This document shows, in pieces, positions 1 to 10,582 of a DNA stretch of 47,837 nucleotides. The position numbers and the translations under genes were made by a program. The stretch covers positions 296,043-343,879 of the forward strand of contig NZ_HE578947.1 of the NCBI RefSeq assembly GCF_000321045.1, given 5' to 3'. Every line of letters starts with the position of its first letter. The stretch's first letter is position 1. The stretch comes from Phytobacter massiliensis JC163 (lineage in GTDB: Bacteria > Pseudomonadota > Gammaproteobacteria > Enterobacterales > Enterobacteriaceae). The notes below the pieces were generated by a model that saw nothing but the letters and a program-made list of their open reading frames with translations, had not been told where the DNA came from and ran no database searches.

Positions 1-70
1 TCTCCCTCAAGGGAGAGGGAGCAAACCATCCCCTCGCCCCTGTGGGGAGAGGGTTAGGGTGAGGGGGGTA
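1..70. repeat. GC-rich palindromic intergenic repeat downstream of pepA
   Basis: Two palindromic units stand side by side. The first is CTCCCTCAAGGGAG with flanking pairs, near 1-20. The second runs from the CCCCTCGCCCC block near 32 to the GGGGAGAGGG and GTGAGGGG blocks near 66. Related units occur after dhaK (about 5835-5885). The element lies just past the pepA stop codon and looks like the REP-type extragenic repeats common in Enterobacter and Klebsiella. It may protect or end the pepA transcript. It is cut by the window start. Confidence 0.6.
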
Positions 71-74
71 TGCC

Positions 75-1854
<1,780 letters not shown>

Positions 1855-2955
1855 GTGATAATCATAAGATATCTTGCGCGGGAGACGCTTAAAAGCCAGC
1901 TTGCGATCCTCTTCATCCTGCTTCTGATTTTCTTCTGTCAGAAATTGGTCAGGATTTTGGGCGCGGCGGTGGATGGCGAAATCCCCACGAATCTGGTGCT
2001 CTCGCTGCTGGGTCTTGGCGTGCCTGAAATGGCGCAACTTATCCTGCCGCTGAGTCTGTTCCTTGGCCTGCTAATGACGCTGGGCAAACTTTATACAGAA
2101 AGTGAAATTACGGTGATGCACGCCTGCGGCCTGAGCCGGGCGGTGCTGGTGAAAGCGGCGATGATTCTGGCGCTGCTGACCGGTATCGTGGCGGCGGTCA
2201 ACGTGATGTGGGCCGGGCCGTGGTCTTCCCGTCACCAGGATGAGGTGCTGGCGGACGCGAAAGCCAACCCAGGGCTGGCGGCGCTGGCGCAGGGTCAGTT
2301 CCAGCAGGCCTCCGACGGCAACTCCGTGCTGTTTATTGAGAGCGTGGACGGCAACCAGTTCCACGATGTGTTCCTTGCTCAGCTTCGCCCGAAAGGCAAT
2401 GCGCGCCCGTCGGTGGTGGTGGCGGATTCCGGCCATCTCTCCCAGCGTAAAGACGGTTCGCAGGTGGTCACACTCAACCAGGGGACACGTTTTGAAGGCA
2501 CTGCGCTGCTGCGCGATTTCCGCATAACCGACTTCCAGGATTATCAGGCGATCGTCGGCCATCAGGCGGTGGCGCTGGACCCGGACGACACCGAACAGAT
2601 GAACATGCGCACGCTGTGGCACACCGACACGCCGCGCGCCCATGCGGAGCTGCACTGGCGTTTCACGCTGGTCTTCACCGTCTTTATGATGGCGCTGATG
2701 GTGGTGCCGCTGAGCGTGGTCAACCCGCGTCAGGGGCGCGTGCTGTCGATGCTGCCGGCGATGCTGCTCTATCTGGTGTTCTTCCTGTTGCAGACCTCCC
2801 TGAAATCTAACGGCGCGAAAGGCCGTCTCGATCCGATGATCTGGATGTGGGCGGTGAACCTGTTGTATCTGGCGCTGGCGATAGGCCTGAATCTGTGGGA
2901 CACGGTGCCGATGCGCCGGATACGGGCCCGCGTGATGGGTAGAGGAGCGGTATAA
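1855..2955 (+). CDS. lptF: LPS export ABC transporter permease LptF
   Basis: LptF is an inner-membrane half of the LptB2FG extractor, which pulls lipopolysaccharide from the outer leaflet of the inner membrane into the LptC-LptA bridge. The protein is 366 residues, as in E. coli. It has N-terminal membrane helices (about residues 12-30, 50-75 and 100-120), a central periplasmic beta-jellyroll region (about 130-265) and C-terminal helices (about 270-345). The start is GTG at 1855, read as MIIIRYLARE, which matches the E. coli N-terminus. The stop TAA shares its last base with the ATG of lptG, so the two are translationally coupled. It is essential in related bacteria and looks intact. Confidence 0.97.
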   Translation: MIIIRYLARETLKSQLAILFILLLIFFCQKLVRILGAAVDGEIPTNLVLSLLGLGVPEMAQLILPLSLFLGLLMTLGKLYTESEITVMHACGLSRAVLVKAAMILALLTGIVAAVNVMWAGPWSSRHQDEVLADAKANPGLAALAQGQFQQASDGNSVLFIESVDGNQFHDVFLAQLRPKGNARPSVVVADSGHLSQRKDGSQVVTLNQGTRFEGTALLRDFRITDFQDYQAIVGHQAVALDPDDTEQMNMRTLWHTDTPRAHAELHWRFTLVFTVFMMALMVVPLSVVNPRQGRVLSMLPAMLLYLVFFLLQTSLKSNGAKGRLDPMIWMWAVNLLYLALAIGLNLWDTVPMRRIRARVMGRGAV

Positions 2956-4037
2956 TGCAGGCGTTTGGCGTACTAGACCGCTATATCGGTAAAACCATTT
3001 TTACCACCATCATGATGACGCTGTTCATGCTGGTGTCGCTCTCCGGCATCATCAAGTTTGTCGACCAGCTGAAAAAGGCCGGGCAGGGGAGCTACGACGC
3101 GCTGGGCGCGGGTATCTACACCCTGCTCAGCGTGCCGAAAGATATCCAGATCTTCTTCCCGATGGCGGCGCTGCTTGGGGCGCTGCTGGGCCTTGGGATG
3201 CTGGCGCAGCGCAGTGAACTGGTGGTGATGCAGGCCTCCGGCTACACCCGTATGCAGGTGGCGCTGTCGGTGATGAAAACCGCTATTCCGCTGGTGCTGC
3301 TGACCATGGCGATTGGCGAATGGGTCGCCCCGCAGGGTGAGCAGATGGCGCGTAACCAGCGCGCCCAGTCGATGTACGGCGGTTCGCTGCTCTCGACCCA
3401 GCAGGGGCTGTGGGCGAAAGACGGCAACAGCTTTGTCTATATCGAGCGGGTGAAAGGCGAAGAAGAGCTGGGCGGAGTGAGTATTTACTCTTTCAACGAC
3501 CAGCGTCGCCTGCAGTCGGTGCGTTACGCGGCGACGGCGACTTTCGATAAAGATCACAAGCTTTGGCGGCTGTCGCAGGTGGACGAGTCCAACCTCAGCG
3601 ATCCGAAACAAGTCACCGGCACCCAGACGCTGACCGGCACCTGGAAGACCAACCTCACGCCGGACAAGCTCGGCGTGGTGGCGCTGGACCCGGAGGCGCT
3701 CTCTATCAGCGGCCTTTATAACTACGTGAAGTATCTGAAATCGAGCGGCCAGGACTCCGGGCGTTATCAATTGCAGATGTGGAGCAAGCTCTTCCAGCCG
3801 CTGTCGGTGGCGGTGATGATGCTGATGGCGCTGTCGTTTATCTTTGGCCCGCTGCGTAGCGTGCCGATGGGGGTGCGCGTGGTAACGGGCATCAGCTTCG
3901 GCTTTATCTTCTACGTGCTCGATCAGATATTCGGCCCGCTGACGCTGGTATACGGCATTCCGCCGATTATCGGCGCGCTGCTGCCAAGCGCCTCCTTCTT
4001 CCTGATTAGCCTCTGGCTGCTGATGCGTAAGAGCTAG
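2955..4037 (+). CDS. lptG: LPS export ABC transporter permease LptG
   Basis: LptG is the partner permease of LptF in the LptB2FG lipopolysaccharide extractor. It has 360 residues, with helices near residues 12-35, 60-80, 100-120 and four segments after about residue 265, enclosing a periplasmic jellyroll domain. The ATG at 2955 overlaps the lptF stop by one base. A REP palindrome follows the stop codon. Length, order and sequence agree with the core lptFG operon. Confidence 0.97.
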   Translation: MQAFGVLDRYIGKTIFTTIMMTLFMLVSLSGIIKFVDQLKKAGQGSYDALGAGIYTLLSVPKDIQIFFPMAALLGALLGLGMLAQRSELVVMQASGYTRMQVALSVMKTAIPLVLLTMAIGEWVAPQGEQMARNQRAQSMYGGSLLSTQQGLWAKDGNSFVYIERVKGEEELGGVSIYSFNDQRRLQSVRYAATATFDKDHKLWRLSQVDESNLSDPKQVTGTQTLTGTWKTNLTPDKLGVVALDPEALSISGLYNYVKYLKSSGQDSGRYQLQMWSKLFQPLSVAVMMLMALSFIFGPLRSVPMGVRVVTGISFGFIFYVLDQIFGPLTLVYGIPPIIGALLPSASFFLISLWLLMRKS

Positions 4038-4049
4038 GTCTGTTCTTTT

Positions 4050-4076
4050 CCCGGATGCGGCGTCGCCTTATCCGGG
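4050..4076. repeat. REP palindrome after lptG
   Basis: This is a classical REP unit: CCCGGAT at 4050-4056 pairs with ATCCGGG at 4070-4076, and an inner GGCG/CGCC stem completes the hairpin. A CCCTTTCCTGCGGGAGAGGG palindrome-like unit follows to about 4100. It lies between the lptG stop and dhaK and probably stabilises the 3' end of the lptFG message. Confidence 0.75.
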
Positions 4077-4193
4077 CCTACCCTTTCCTGCGGGAGAGGG
4101 TAGCAGACCGCACGAAACTCACCCTTTTTCCTGGCTACACTTTGCCTTATCCTGGCTACGCTTTCCTTACGGTTCACAAAAATTCAGGAAGCT

Positions 4194-5834
4194 ATGTCCA
4201 GATTCTTTTTCAATGACCGCAAACAGCTGGTCAATGACGCCATTGAAGGAATGGTGATTTCCGCTCCCCACGGCAACCTTGTCCGTCTCGACATCGACCC
4301 CGCTATACGAATCGTCGCCCGTGCCGACTGGGATAAATCCCGCGTCGCGGTTATCTCCGGCGGCGGCTCCGGCCATGAGCCCGCCCACGCTGGCTTCGTG
4401 GGTAAGGGAATGCTCACTGCCGCCGTCTGCGGCGATGTTTTTGCCTCCCCGAGCGTGGACGCCGTCCTCAACGCCATTGTCGCGGTGACCGGCGATCGCG
4501 GCTGTCTGCTGATCGTTAAAAACTACACCGGCGATCGGCTGAACTTCGGCCTGGCGGCAGAAAAAGCCAAACGCTACGGCCTGAAAGTCGAGATGGTGAT
4601 CGTCGCCGATGACATCGCCCTGCCGGACAACAAACAGCCGCGCGGCATTGCCGGAACGGCGCTGGTGCATAAAATCGCCGGCTACGCCGCCGAGCAGGGT
4701 AAATCCTTAAGTGAAGTGCACGAGATTGCGCGCCAGGCGTGCGACAGCGTCTGGAGCCTGGGGCTGGCGATGGAGACCTGCAACCTGCCGGGCAGCGAGG
4801 ACGACGAAGGCCGTATTCAGCACGGGCAGGTGGAGCTGGGCTTGGGCATTCACGGCGAGCCGGGGGCAAGCACCGTCGATTCCCACAACAGCCAGCGGCT
4901 GATCGAAACGCTGGTCGCGCCGCTGAAAGCGCAGGCCGGTAATGATCGCGTCGCCGTATTAATCAATAACCTGGGCGGCGTCTCGGCGCTGGAGATGGCG
5001 CTGCTCACCAAAGAGCTGGCCCACTCGTCGCTTAAGGATCAGATTGCTTACCTGATTGGCCCCGCGCCGCTGGTGAGCTCCCTCGATATGAAGGGGTTCT
5101 CCCTCTCGCTGCTGCGCCTGAACGAAACCTTCGAGAAGGCCATCAACGCCGATGTGCAGACCGTCGGCTGGCAAAAACCGGTGCCGTTCGCGCCGATAAA
5201 AACCCAGCGCCACAGCCCGGTTTACACCCAGCTGGAGATTGAGCCTTCTGACAACCCGCAGGTGAAAGCGGTGGTCCTGGCTGCGGTGCAGACGCTGACT
5301 GGCCTGGAGAACCGCCTTAACGCGCTGGATGCGAAAGTCGGCGACGGCGATACCGGCTCTACCTTCGCCGAAGGGGCGCGGGAGATTGCCCGCCTGCTGG
5401 AGCAGGGTAAACTGCCGCTCAATAATACGGCGCAGCTATTGCAGCTGATAGGCGAGCGCCTGGCCACGGTGATGGGCGGCTCCAGCGGCGTGCTGATGTC
5501 CATCTTCTTCACCGTGGCAGGCCAGGCGGTGCATGACGGCAAGCCGCTGCCGGACGCGCTGCTGCGCGGTCTTAAGCAGATGAAACACTACGGTGGCGCT
5601 GACTTGGGCGACCGGACGCTGATCGACGCGCTGCAACCGGCGCTGGAGGCGTTGCAGGCACAGGGGCTGGAGGCTGCCGTTGCTGCCGCGAAGAAAGGGG
5701 CGGCGGATACCGCTACGATGCAAAAAGCGGGGGCGGGGCGTTCCTCTTATGTGAACAGCCAGAACCTGGAAGGGGTGACAGACCCCGGCGCGGTGGCGAT
5801 TGCGGAAGTGTTTGCGGCAATAGCGAAGGGGTAA
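4194..5834 (+). CDS. dhaK: Single-chain ATP-dependent dihydroxyacetone kinase (DAK1-DAK2)
   Basis: The enzyme phosphorylates dihydroxyacetone to dihydroxyacetone phosphate with ATP, feeding glycolysis. The 546-residue chain joins a DAK1 substrate-binding domain (about residues 7-335) to a DAK2 nucleotide-binding domain (about 355-545). That makes it the Citrobacter-type one-piece kinase, not the split PTS-dependent DhaK/L/M system. The GGGSGHEP loop is at 56-63. The substrate-binding histidine falls at H220 within GLGIHGEPG. The DAK2 Mg-ADP loop reads KVGDGDTGSTF near 380-390, and a GGSSG motif follows. The ATG at 4194 is preceded by AGGAAG at good spacing. It is monocistronic, flanked by REP-type repeats. 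No dha regulon genes are nearby. Confidence 0.93.
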   Translation: MSRFFFNDRKQLVNDAIEGMVISAPHGNLVRLDIDPAIRIVARADWDKSRVAVISGGGSGHEPAHAGFVGKGMLTAAVCGDVFASPSVDAVLNAIVAVTGDRGCLLIVKNYTGDRLNFGLAAEKAKRYGLKVEMVIVADDIALPDNKQPRGIAGTALVHKIAGYAAEQGKSLSEVHEIARQACDSVWSLGLAMETCNLPGSEDDEGRIQHGQVELGLGIHGEPGASTVDSHNSQRLIETLVAPLKAQAGNDRVAVLINNLGGVSALEMALLTKELAHSSLKDQIAYLIGPAPLVSSLDMKGFSLSLLRLNETFEKAINADVQTVGWQKPVPFAPIKTQRHSPVYTQLEIEPSDNPQVKAVVLAAVQTLTGLENRLNALDAKVGDGDTGSTFAEGAREIARLLEQGKLPLNNTAQLLQLIGERLATVMGGSSGVLMSIFFTVAGQAVHDGKPLPDALLRGLKQMKHYGGADLGDRTLIDALQPALEALQAQGLEAAVAAAKKGAADTATMQKAGAGRSSYVNSQNLEGVTDPGAVAIAEVFAAIAKG

Positions 5835-5888
5835 TACCCCTCACAAGGTGAGGGGCGGTTTTCCCTCTCCCCGAAAGGGAGAGGGACA
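5835..5888. repeat. Palindromic repeat between convergent dhaK and ahr
   Basis: Two palindromes stand side by side: CCCCTCAC/GTGAGGGG near 5837-5855, and CCCTCTCCC/GGGAGAGGG near 5864-5885. They fill the whole gap between the converging dhaK and ahr genes and likely act as a two-way transcript end. They are of the same kind as the unit at 1-70. Confidence 0.6.
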
Positions 5889-5890
5889 CA

Positions 5891-6910
5891 TCAGAAATCG
5901 GCTTTCAGCACCACGCGGTAGCGGGCCTTGCCGTCACGCACATGCTGCAACGCCTCGTTAATCTGCGACATCGGGAACATTTCGGTGGTCGGCGCAACCT
6001 TAGCCCGCCCGGCAAACTTCATCAGCTTACGCAGTTCGAACGGCGTACCGGTCGCGGAACCGGCGATGCTTCTGTCGCCGCCAATCAGGGTAAAGGCGGG
6101 GACTTCCAGCGGTTTCAGCACCGCGCCGACGGTGTGGAACGCGCCGCCGTGGGCCAGCGCCTCAAAGTAGGGCTGCCACTGCAAATCGACGTTGACGGTG
6201 TTGATAATCAGATCGAACTGGCCCGCCAGCGCTTTTAAGGCCTCGGGATCGCGGCTGTTCACCACATAATCCGCGCCCATTAGCCGCACTTCGGCCTCTT
6301 TCGCCGGGTTTGAGCTGAATGCCGTTACCTCGCAGCCCATCGCCCGCAGCAGTTTGATGGCGATATGGCCCAGCCCGCCAATGCCGATTACCCCAACGCG
6401 GCTGGTGGCGGTGATATGGTGCATCAGCAGCGGTTTGAAGACGGTGATGCCGCCGCAGAGCAGCGGCCCGGCGGTTTCGATATCGATGCTGTCCGGCAGG
6501 GGGATCACCCATTGCCAGCCCGCGCGGATCTTGTCGGCAAAGCCGCCGCGGTTGAGGATGGTCGGCACCGCGCCCTCGTGGCAGTTAATGTGGTCGCCGT
6601 TGATACAGGCGTCGCAGTGGCCACAGCTTTTCGCCGTCCAGCCGATGCCAACCCGCTGGCCCACTTTCAGCCCTTTATCCTGCGCCGCAGCGCCCAGCGC
6701 CACCACGCGGCCAATCACTTCATGCCCGGCGACCAGCGGATACTGCGAGAAGCCCCATTCGTTGTCGATCATCGACAGGTCGGAGTGGCAGATGCCACAG
6801 TAATCCACCTGTACTTCCACATCTTCCTGACCCAACTCTCCCGCATCGTACTCGTACAGCTCCAGGTCGGCCCCGGCTTCTTTCGCGGCATAGCTTTTGA
6901 TTGTCGACAT
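5891..6910 (-). CDS. ahr: NADPH-dependent aldehyde reductase Ahr (zinc alcohol dehydrogenase family)
   Basis: Ahr (YjgB) is a cytosolic medium-chain zinc dehydrogenase that reduces a wide range of aldehydes with NADPH. The 339 residues match the E. coli protein in length and, by eye, along most of its sequence. Catalytic zinc ligands are C41, H63 and E64. The structural-zinc cysteines lie in the cluster that begins KSCGHCDAC after residue 93. The Rossmann motif GIGGLGHIA is near residue 175. It sits directly inboard of the leuX region, as yjgB does in E. coli. It is separated from the next gene by 57 bases and is probably its own unit. Confidence 0.95.
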   Translation of the reverse strand: MSTIKSYAAKEAGADLELYEYDAGELGQEDVEVQVDYCGICHSDLSMIDNEWGFSQYPLVAGHEVIGRVVALGAAAQDKGLKVGQRVGIGWTAKSCGHCDACINGDHINCHEGAVPTILNRGGFADKIRAGWQWVIPLPDSIDIETAGPLLCGGITVFKPLLMHHITATSRVGVIGIGGLGHIAIKLLRAMGCEVTAFSSNPAKEAEVRLMGADYVVNSRDPEALKALAGQFDLIINTVNVDLQWQPYFEALAHGGAFHTVGAVLKPLEVPAFTLIGGDRSIAGSATGTPFELRKLMKFAGRAKVAPTTEMFPMSQINEALQHVRDGKARYRVVLKADF

Positions 6911-6967
6911 CGCCTTTCCTCATGATGGTGTGAGATTTGAGTGTAGAAGATAGTAAAAGCGAGCTAC

Positions 6968-7546
6968 TCAGACTTTGCGTAACAAGGCATTAAGCCAGGT
7001 TTCGTCACGATCCGGGCGTTTATCCTGCGTTGTCCACATCGACGCCACCTGCACGTTCGCCAGCCCGTTGACCAGCGCGGTTAATGTGGATTCGGTGAAA
7101 TCACTAAAGTGCCGCCCCTCTTTTTCCCGCTCCTGCTCGCCATATTTAAACGACACGTACCAGATACCGCCGGGTTTAAGCGCCTGCGCCAGCGTGCGCA
7201 TCGCCTGCGGCAGGGCGTGCGCCTCCACGTGCAGCAGCGAGGCGCAGCACCAGATGCCGTCGTAGCGATCTGTGGCATCAACATCGCTGAACGTCATCTG
7301 TTTTACCGCCAGCCCGCTGTGCTGCGTCGCCAGCCTGACCATCTCGGATGAGGCGTCGAATGCCTCGACCTGATAGCCCATTTCAGCAAACGCACGGGCG
7401 TCGCGCCCGGAGCCGCAGCCCGCGTCCAGCACCCGCGCCCCAGGGGGAAGATGGGCAATAAAAGGGGCGTACAGCGACGCCATGTCAACGTTGATGGTGT
7501 CGGCAAAAAAGCGCTGCGCGTGGTTTTGGTAGTAGTTAATGGTCAT
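6968..7546 (-). CDS. Class I SAM-dependent methyltransferase
   Basis: This is a 192-residue Rossmann-fold methyltransferase. Motif I reads VLDAGCGSGRDA near residues 42-53, followed by the acidic end of strand 2 (EAFDAS) and a late LKPGGIWYVSF segment. It resembles small-molecule methyltransferases of the TehB/UbiE kind; no NPPY-type DNA-methyltransferase motif is present. I place the start at the ATG at 7546, because this ATG overlaps the TGA of the upstream HNH gene (ATGA), although the frame is open for 12 more codons. The coupling implies joint synthesis with the HNH protein. The substrate is unknown. Confidence 0.8.
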   Translation of the reverse strand: MTINYYQNHAQRFFADTINVDMASLYAPFIAHLPPGARVLDAGCGSGRDARAFAEMGYQVEAFDASSEMVRLATQHSGLAVKQMTFSDVDATDRYDGIWCCASLLHVEAHALPQAMRTLAQALKPGGIWYVSFKYGEQEREKEGRHFSDFTESTLTALVNGLANVQVASMWTTQDKRPDRDETWLNALLRKV

Positions 7547-8559
7547 CAGAAAATATCCGGCCCGGCGGCCTTCGGCTCCCATTGGTGAAGTAAGGTTACG
7601 TGAGCAGTGTTCCAGACATTTGCCAGAAAATCATGCCGTTTTGCGGTGCTGCCGCCGGTCTGGCGGATCAGGGTTTCACGCAGCGGGAGGTGGCTGGTAA
7701 TGAAGTACTCGTTACGATCGTGCAGACGCTGTAGCAGTTTCAGTGAGGGGACGTGAGCAAATTTTCCCTGTTTGCCCCGGTTGCAACTTTTACAGGCCAG
7801 CACTAGGTTCCAGACGCCGTTGACGTTCTGCACCTGGTCGCGCAGCCGCCAGGGAATAAAGTGGTCAACATCCGCAAGCCTCGCGTCTCCCGGCTCTACG
7901 CTGATGGGCGCGAAGCAGTAAAAGCAGCGTCCTTTCTGATAGCCGTTGAGGCTGTCGCGGCAGCTGGTGATGGTGATGCGGCGGTTATTCTGGATGCTGA
8001 ACAGCATGTTGTTCTGCTCGTCATGCTCCACGGCGATGAGGTTGCGCGATACGCCCATCGCCCAGCCTTGCTCGACCAGGTTCCAGCGCGCGTCCGTTTC
8101 GAACATCAGGTTCTGATACTGTTCGCGCTCGGTAAGCTGGTAAAAGTGCGAGGTGAGGCGGATGCCTTTGTGGGTTTTGCGCTCGTCGATAAAAAAGCGT
8201 TTTTCGATTTCGCCCTGATTGACGTTGTGAAAGGCGTCGATCACGTTGTTAAAGCCAAAGCGCACCGTGGCGGCCGTTAGCGCATCCTGATCGATCTCAT
8301 GCGCATTAAACCCGCGGCAGGCGTCAAGGTACTGGCTTCTGGCGGAGGTGATTTGCTTCGGTGCCTGCGCCATATGGCGGCAAAGGTGCTGGCTGAACGG
8401 CACCGCGAGATCTTCCAGCAGGATCAGGTCGCTGCCGTCGCGCTTCACCTCGTACAACGCGTGAGCCAGCGCGAATTTATAGGAAGCGACATTTTTGCCA
8501 AAGAGGATTATGCCGCGCCAGTAGTTCTCCAGCGTGGGCTCAACCTGGTAGAAACGCAT
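7546..8559 (-). CDS. HNH endonuclease-domain protein
   Basis: The 337-residue protein has an HNH nuclease fold in its last third. Zinc ligands are C212/C215 and C256/C259, the general-base pair is D232-H233, and the structural asparagines are N251 and N260 (CKSCNRGKQG). The first 200 residues are helical, without motifs I know. It is coupled by an ATGA overlap to the methyltransferase gene that follows. It lies on the core side of leuX, outside the island repeats, yet a nuclease/methyltransferase pair is typical accessory or defence content. Whether it cuts DNA and what triggers it cannot be read here. Confidence 0.8.
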   Translation of the reverse strand: MRFYQVEPTLENYWRGIILFGKNVASYKFALAHALYEVKRDGSDLILLEDLAVPFSQHLCRHMAQAPKQITSARSQYLDACRGFNAHEIDQDALTAATVRFGFNNVIDAFHNVNQGEIEKRFFIDERKTHKGIRLTSHFYQLTEREQYQNLMFETDARWNLVEQGWAMGVSRNLIAVEHDEQNNMLFSIQNNRRITITSCRDSLNGYQKGRCFYCFAPISVEPGDARLADVDHFIPWRLRDQVQNVNGVWNLVLACKSCNRGKQGKFAHVPSLKLLQRLHDRNEYFITSHLPLRETLIRQTGGSTAKRHDFLANVWNTAHVTLLHQWEPKAAGPDIF

Positions 8560-8747
8560 GTCTTGTCCTGATTTAGAGAGATGGGGAATGGGTAGAACCC
8601 GTAACAGGATCAGATAACAAGACGCGATAAATGTAAACCGCCGCCGTCACGTTGCAGCGTTTTGCGAGGAGCCTTCCAGATTTGCCGCGAGGGCAGGGAG
8701 AGGGTGTTGTTTTTTCGGCATTCAGCAGAAGGAGGGAGGCTGAAACC

Positions 8748-8775
8748 TTGCGTGGGGATCTGCAACAGGTATAAT
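8748..8775 (+). promoter_or_regulatory. leuX promoter
   Basis: A -35 box TTGCGT (8748-8753) and a perfect -10 box TATAAT (8770-8775) are 16 bases apart. A GC-rich stretch typical of stable-RNA discriminators follows. The tRNA begins 28 bases after the -10 box. Confidence 0.85.
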
Positions 8776-8803
8776 GCAACCCGCTATCTGCATCCCCTTC
8801 CGT

Positions 8804-8888
8804 GCCGGAGTGGCGAAATCGGTAGACGCAGTTGATTCAAAATCAACCGTAGAAATACGTGCCGGTTCGAGTCCGGCCTTCGGCACCA
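8804..8888 (+). tRNA. leuX: tRNA-Leu (anticodon CAA)
   Basis: This is an 85-base class II tRNA with anticodon CAA at 8838-8840 for UUG codons. The acceptor stem pairs GCCGGAG with CTTCGGC, including one G-U pair. It has a long variable arm, the TTCGAGTC T-loop and an encoded CCA at 8886-8888. It agrees with E. coli leuX except for one acceptor-stem base. Its 3' end is the integration site of the island that follows and is fully kept, so the tRNA stays functional. Confidence 0.98.
8866..8888 (+). repeat. attL: island attachment repeat in leuX
   Basis: The last 23 bases of leuX (T-arm through CCA) recur at 26492-26513 with one base missing. This is the left core of the integrated island. Confidence 0.85.
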
Positions 8889-8904
8889 AAAGATGCAAAA
8901 ATGA

Positions 8905-8928
8905 AGTCGCCTGAGGGCGGCTTTTTTT
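8905..8928 (+). terminator. Rho-independent terminator of leuX
   Basis: AGTCGCC (8905-8911) pairs with GGCGGCT (8916-8922) around a TGAG loop, and seven T residues follow. It lies 17 bases after the tRNA. Confidence 0.85.
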
Positions 8929-9089
8929 GTGTCTGGAATTCAGTATCCGCAAGGTTTTCCACGATTTTTCGCTCAACCTAAGTTAACCTGATTCAATCCA
9001 CATCAACTTACTGATGCAGGTACATCTGCGGGTATATCCCGGTTCGATAAGGTTTGTATCCACACAGAACCCTTGAAAGGATACTCATC

Positions 9090-10335
9090 ATGGCTCTGAG
9101 TGATGTGAAGGTTCGTTCGGCTAAGCCTGAAGCAAAAGCCTATAAACTGACTGTGAAGGCATGGTCACCCTAACGGTTCAAAATATTGGCGACTGCGTTA
9201 TCGGTTTGGTGGCAAAGAGAAGATGCTGGCGCTGGGGAAATACCCCGAAGTCTCGCTGGCGGATGCCAGGGCACGCCGGGATGAAGCCCGTAAGCTGTTA
9301 GCAAACAGCGTCGATCCCAGTGAGAACAAGAAAGCCGTTAAAGTAGAGCAGGAACAAGATGCGATAACGTTTGAAGTGGTTGCCAGAGACTGGCACGCCA
9401 GCAATCAGAAGTGGTCTGCATCGCATAGAGCTCGTGTATTGAAAAGCCTCGAAGACAATTTATTTGCTTCAGTTGGGAAGCGAAATATCAAAGATATTGG
9501 TACTCGTGACTTACTGGTCCCAATTAAAGCAGTGGAAAAGTCAGGACGCCTTGAAGTGGCTGCGCGTCTTCAACAGCGAACAACGGCAATAATGCGCTTT
9601 GCGGTACAGAACGGCTTAATTGATTACAATCCTGCACAAGAGATCGCTGGTGCGATCGCAACAGCTAAACGAAAGCATCGCGCTGCGCTAGATCTCAACC
9701 GCATTCCTGAGTTACTCCATCGTATTGACAACTACACCGGCAGACCATTAACGCGGTTAGCTGTGGATTTGACGTTACTGGTTTTCATCTGTTCGAGCGA
9801 GTTACGTTTTGCTCGCTGGACAGAAGTGGATTTTGAAACGGCTATGTGGACGATTCCGGGCGAGCGTGAGCCACTGGAAGGTGTTAAACATTCTCAGCGA
9901 GGTTCGAAGATGCGAACTCCCCATCTTGTACCCTTATCGCGGCAGGCTCTCGCCATTCTGAAAAAGATCAAAAGAATGAGCGGGAATCGAGAACTGATTT
10001 TTGTAGGCGATCATGATCCCCGTAAACCAATGAGTGAGAACACAGTGAATAAAGCTCTGCGAGTGATGGGCTATGACACGAAAACGGAAGTTTGTGGACA
10101 TGGGTTCAGGACAATGGCGTGTAGTTCTTTGATTGAATCAGGATTGTGGTCGAGGGATGCGGTAGAGAGGCAGATGAGCCATCAGGAGCGTAGTTCTGTT
10201 CGGGCAGCTTACATCCATAAGGCGGAGCATCTGGGTGAGCGTAGGCTGATGCTGCAGTGGTGGGCTGATTATCTTGATGCCAATCGGGAGAAGGGGATAA
10301 GTCCTTTTGATTACTCTAAAGACAAAAAACGATAG
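9090..10335 (+). pseudogene. P4-type tyrosine integrase, frameshifted and missing a catalytic arginine
   Basis: This is the integrase that would have inserted the island at leuX. The frame from ATG 9090 reads MALSDVKVRSAKPEAKAYKL and then stops at 9174-9176. The next family block (PNGSKYWRLRYRFGG) resumes in another frame at about 9170, so a short segment is deleted and the frame is broken. The long remaining frame, 9223-10335, lacks the first ~45 residues. It keeps box II (HGFRTM) and the tyrosine region (VRAAYIHKAEHL). However, the box I arginine expected in the family pattern R-[ST]-S-E-L is a cysteine (ICSSEL), a change needing only CGT to TGT. Two independent lesions make an active enzyme very unlikely. 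The P4-family assignment is firm. Confidence 0.88.
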
Positions 10336-10544
10336 CAATGATTAGTTATAAGTTCCTGCAGGCCAAAGTGTCGCTAATTGGCATATGACCTCACTGGAAC
10401 CTATGTCGGGTATTTATGACCGACATGTATCCTGAATTTAAACATGTTGAATATGCATGTTTTACTGTCCATACGTTCAATGTTTTCCCAACTGATGTAA
10501 TTTCATTTCAGCTTGAATTTTTTTGTTTTTTTCGCATTTTGGGA

Positions 10545-10572
10545 TACGATTTGCATCGTTAAGCACAACGAT
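10545..10572. promoter_or_regulatory. Overlapping inverted repeats upstream of the XRE gene (candidate operator)
   Basis: ACGAT (10546-10550) is inverted as ATCGT (10555-10559). The same half-site, ATCGTT (10555-10560), is inverted again as AACGAT (10567-10572). Three half-sites thus sit 11-37 bases before the XRE start codon. A weak promoter (TTGTTT 10523-10528, TACGAT 10545-10550, 16 apart) overlaps them. Self-repression of the restriction operon is a reasonable reading but is not shown. Confidence 0.45.
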
Positions 10573-10582
10573 AAGGACCATT

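Noticed and set aside
1..70. CCCTCTCCC-type repeats as a CRISPR array
   Set aside because: They are single palindromic units at gene ends, not evenly spaced repeats with spacers, and no cas gene is present.
10523..10582. Longer XRE protein starting at TTG 10523
   Set aside because: It would place the inverted repeats inside the coding region and has no ribosome site; the ATG at 10583 has one.
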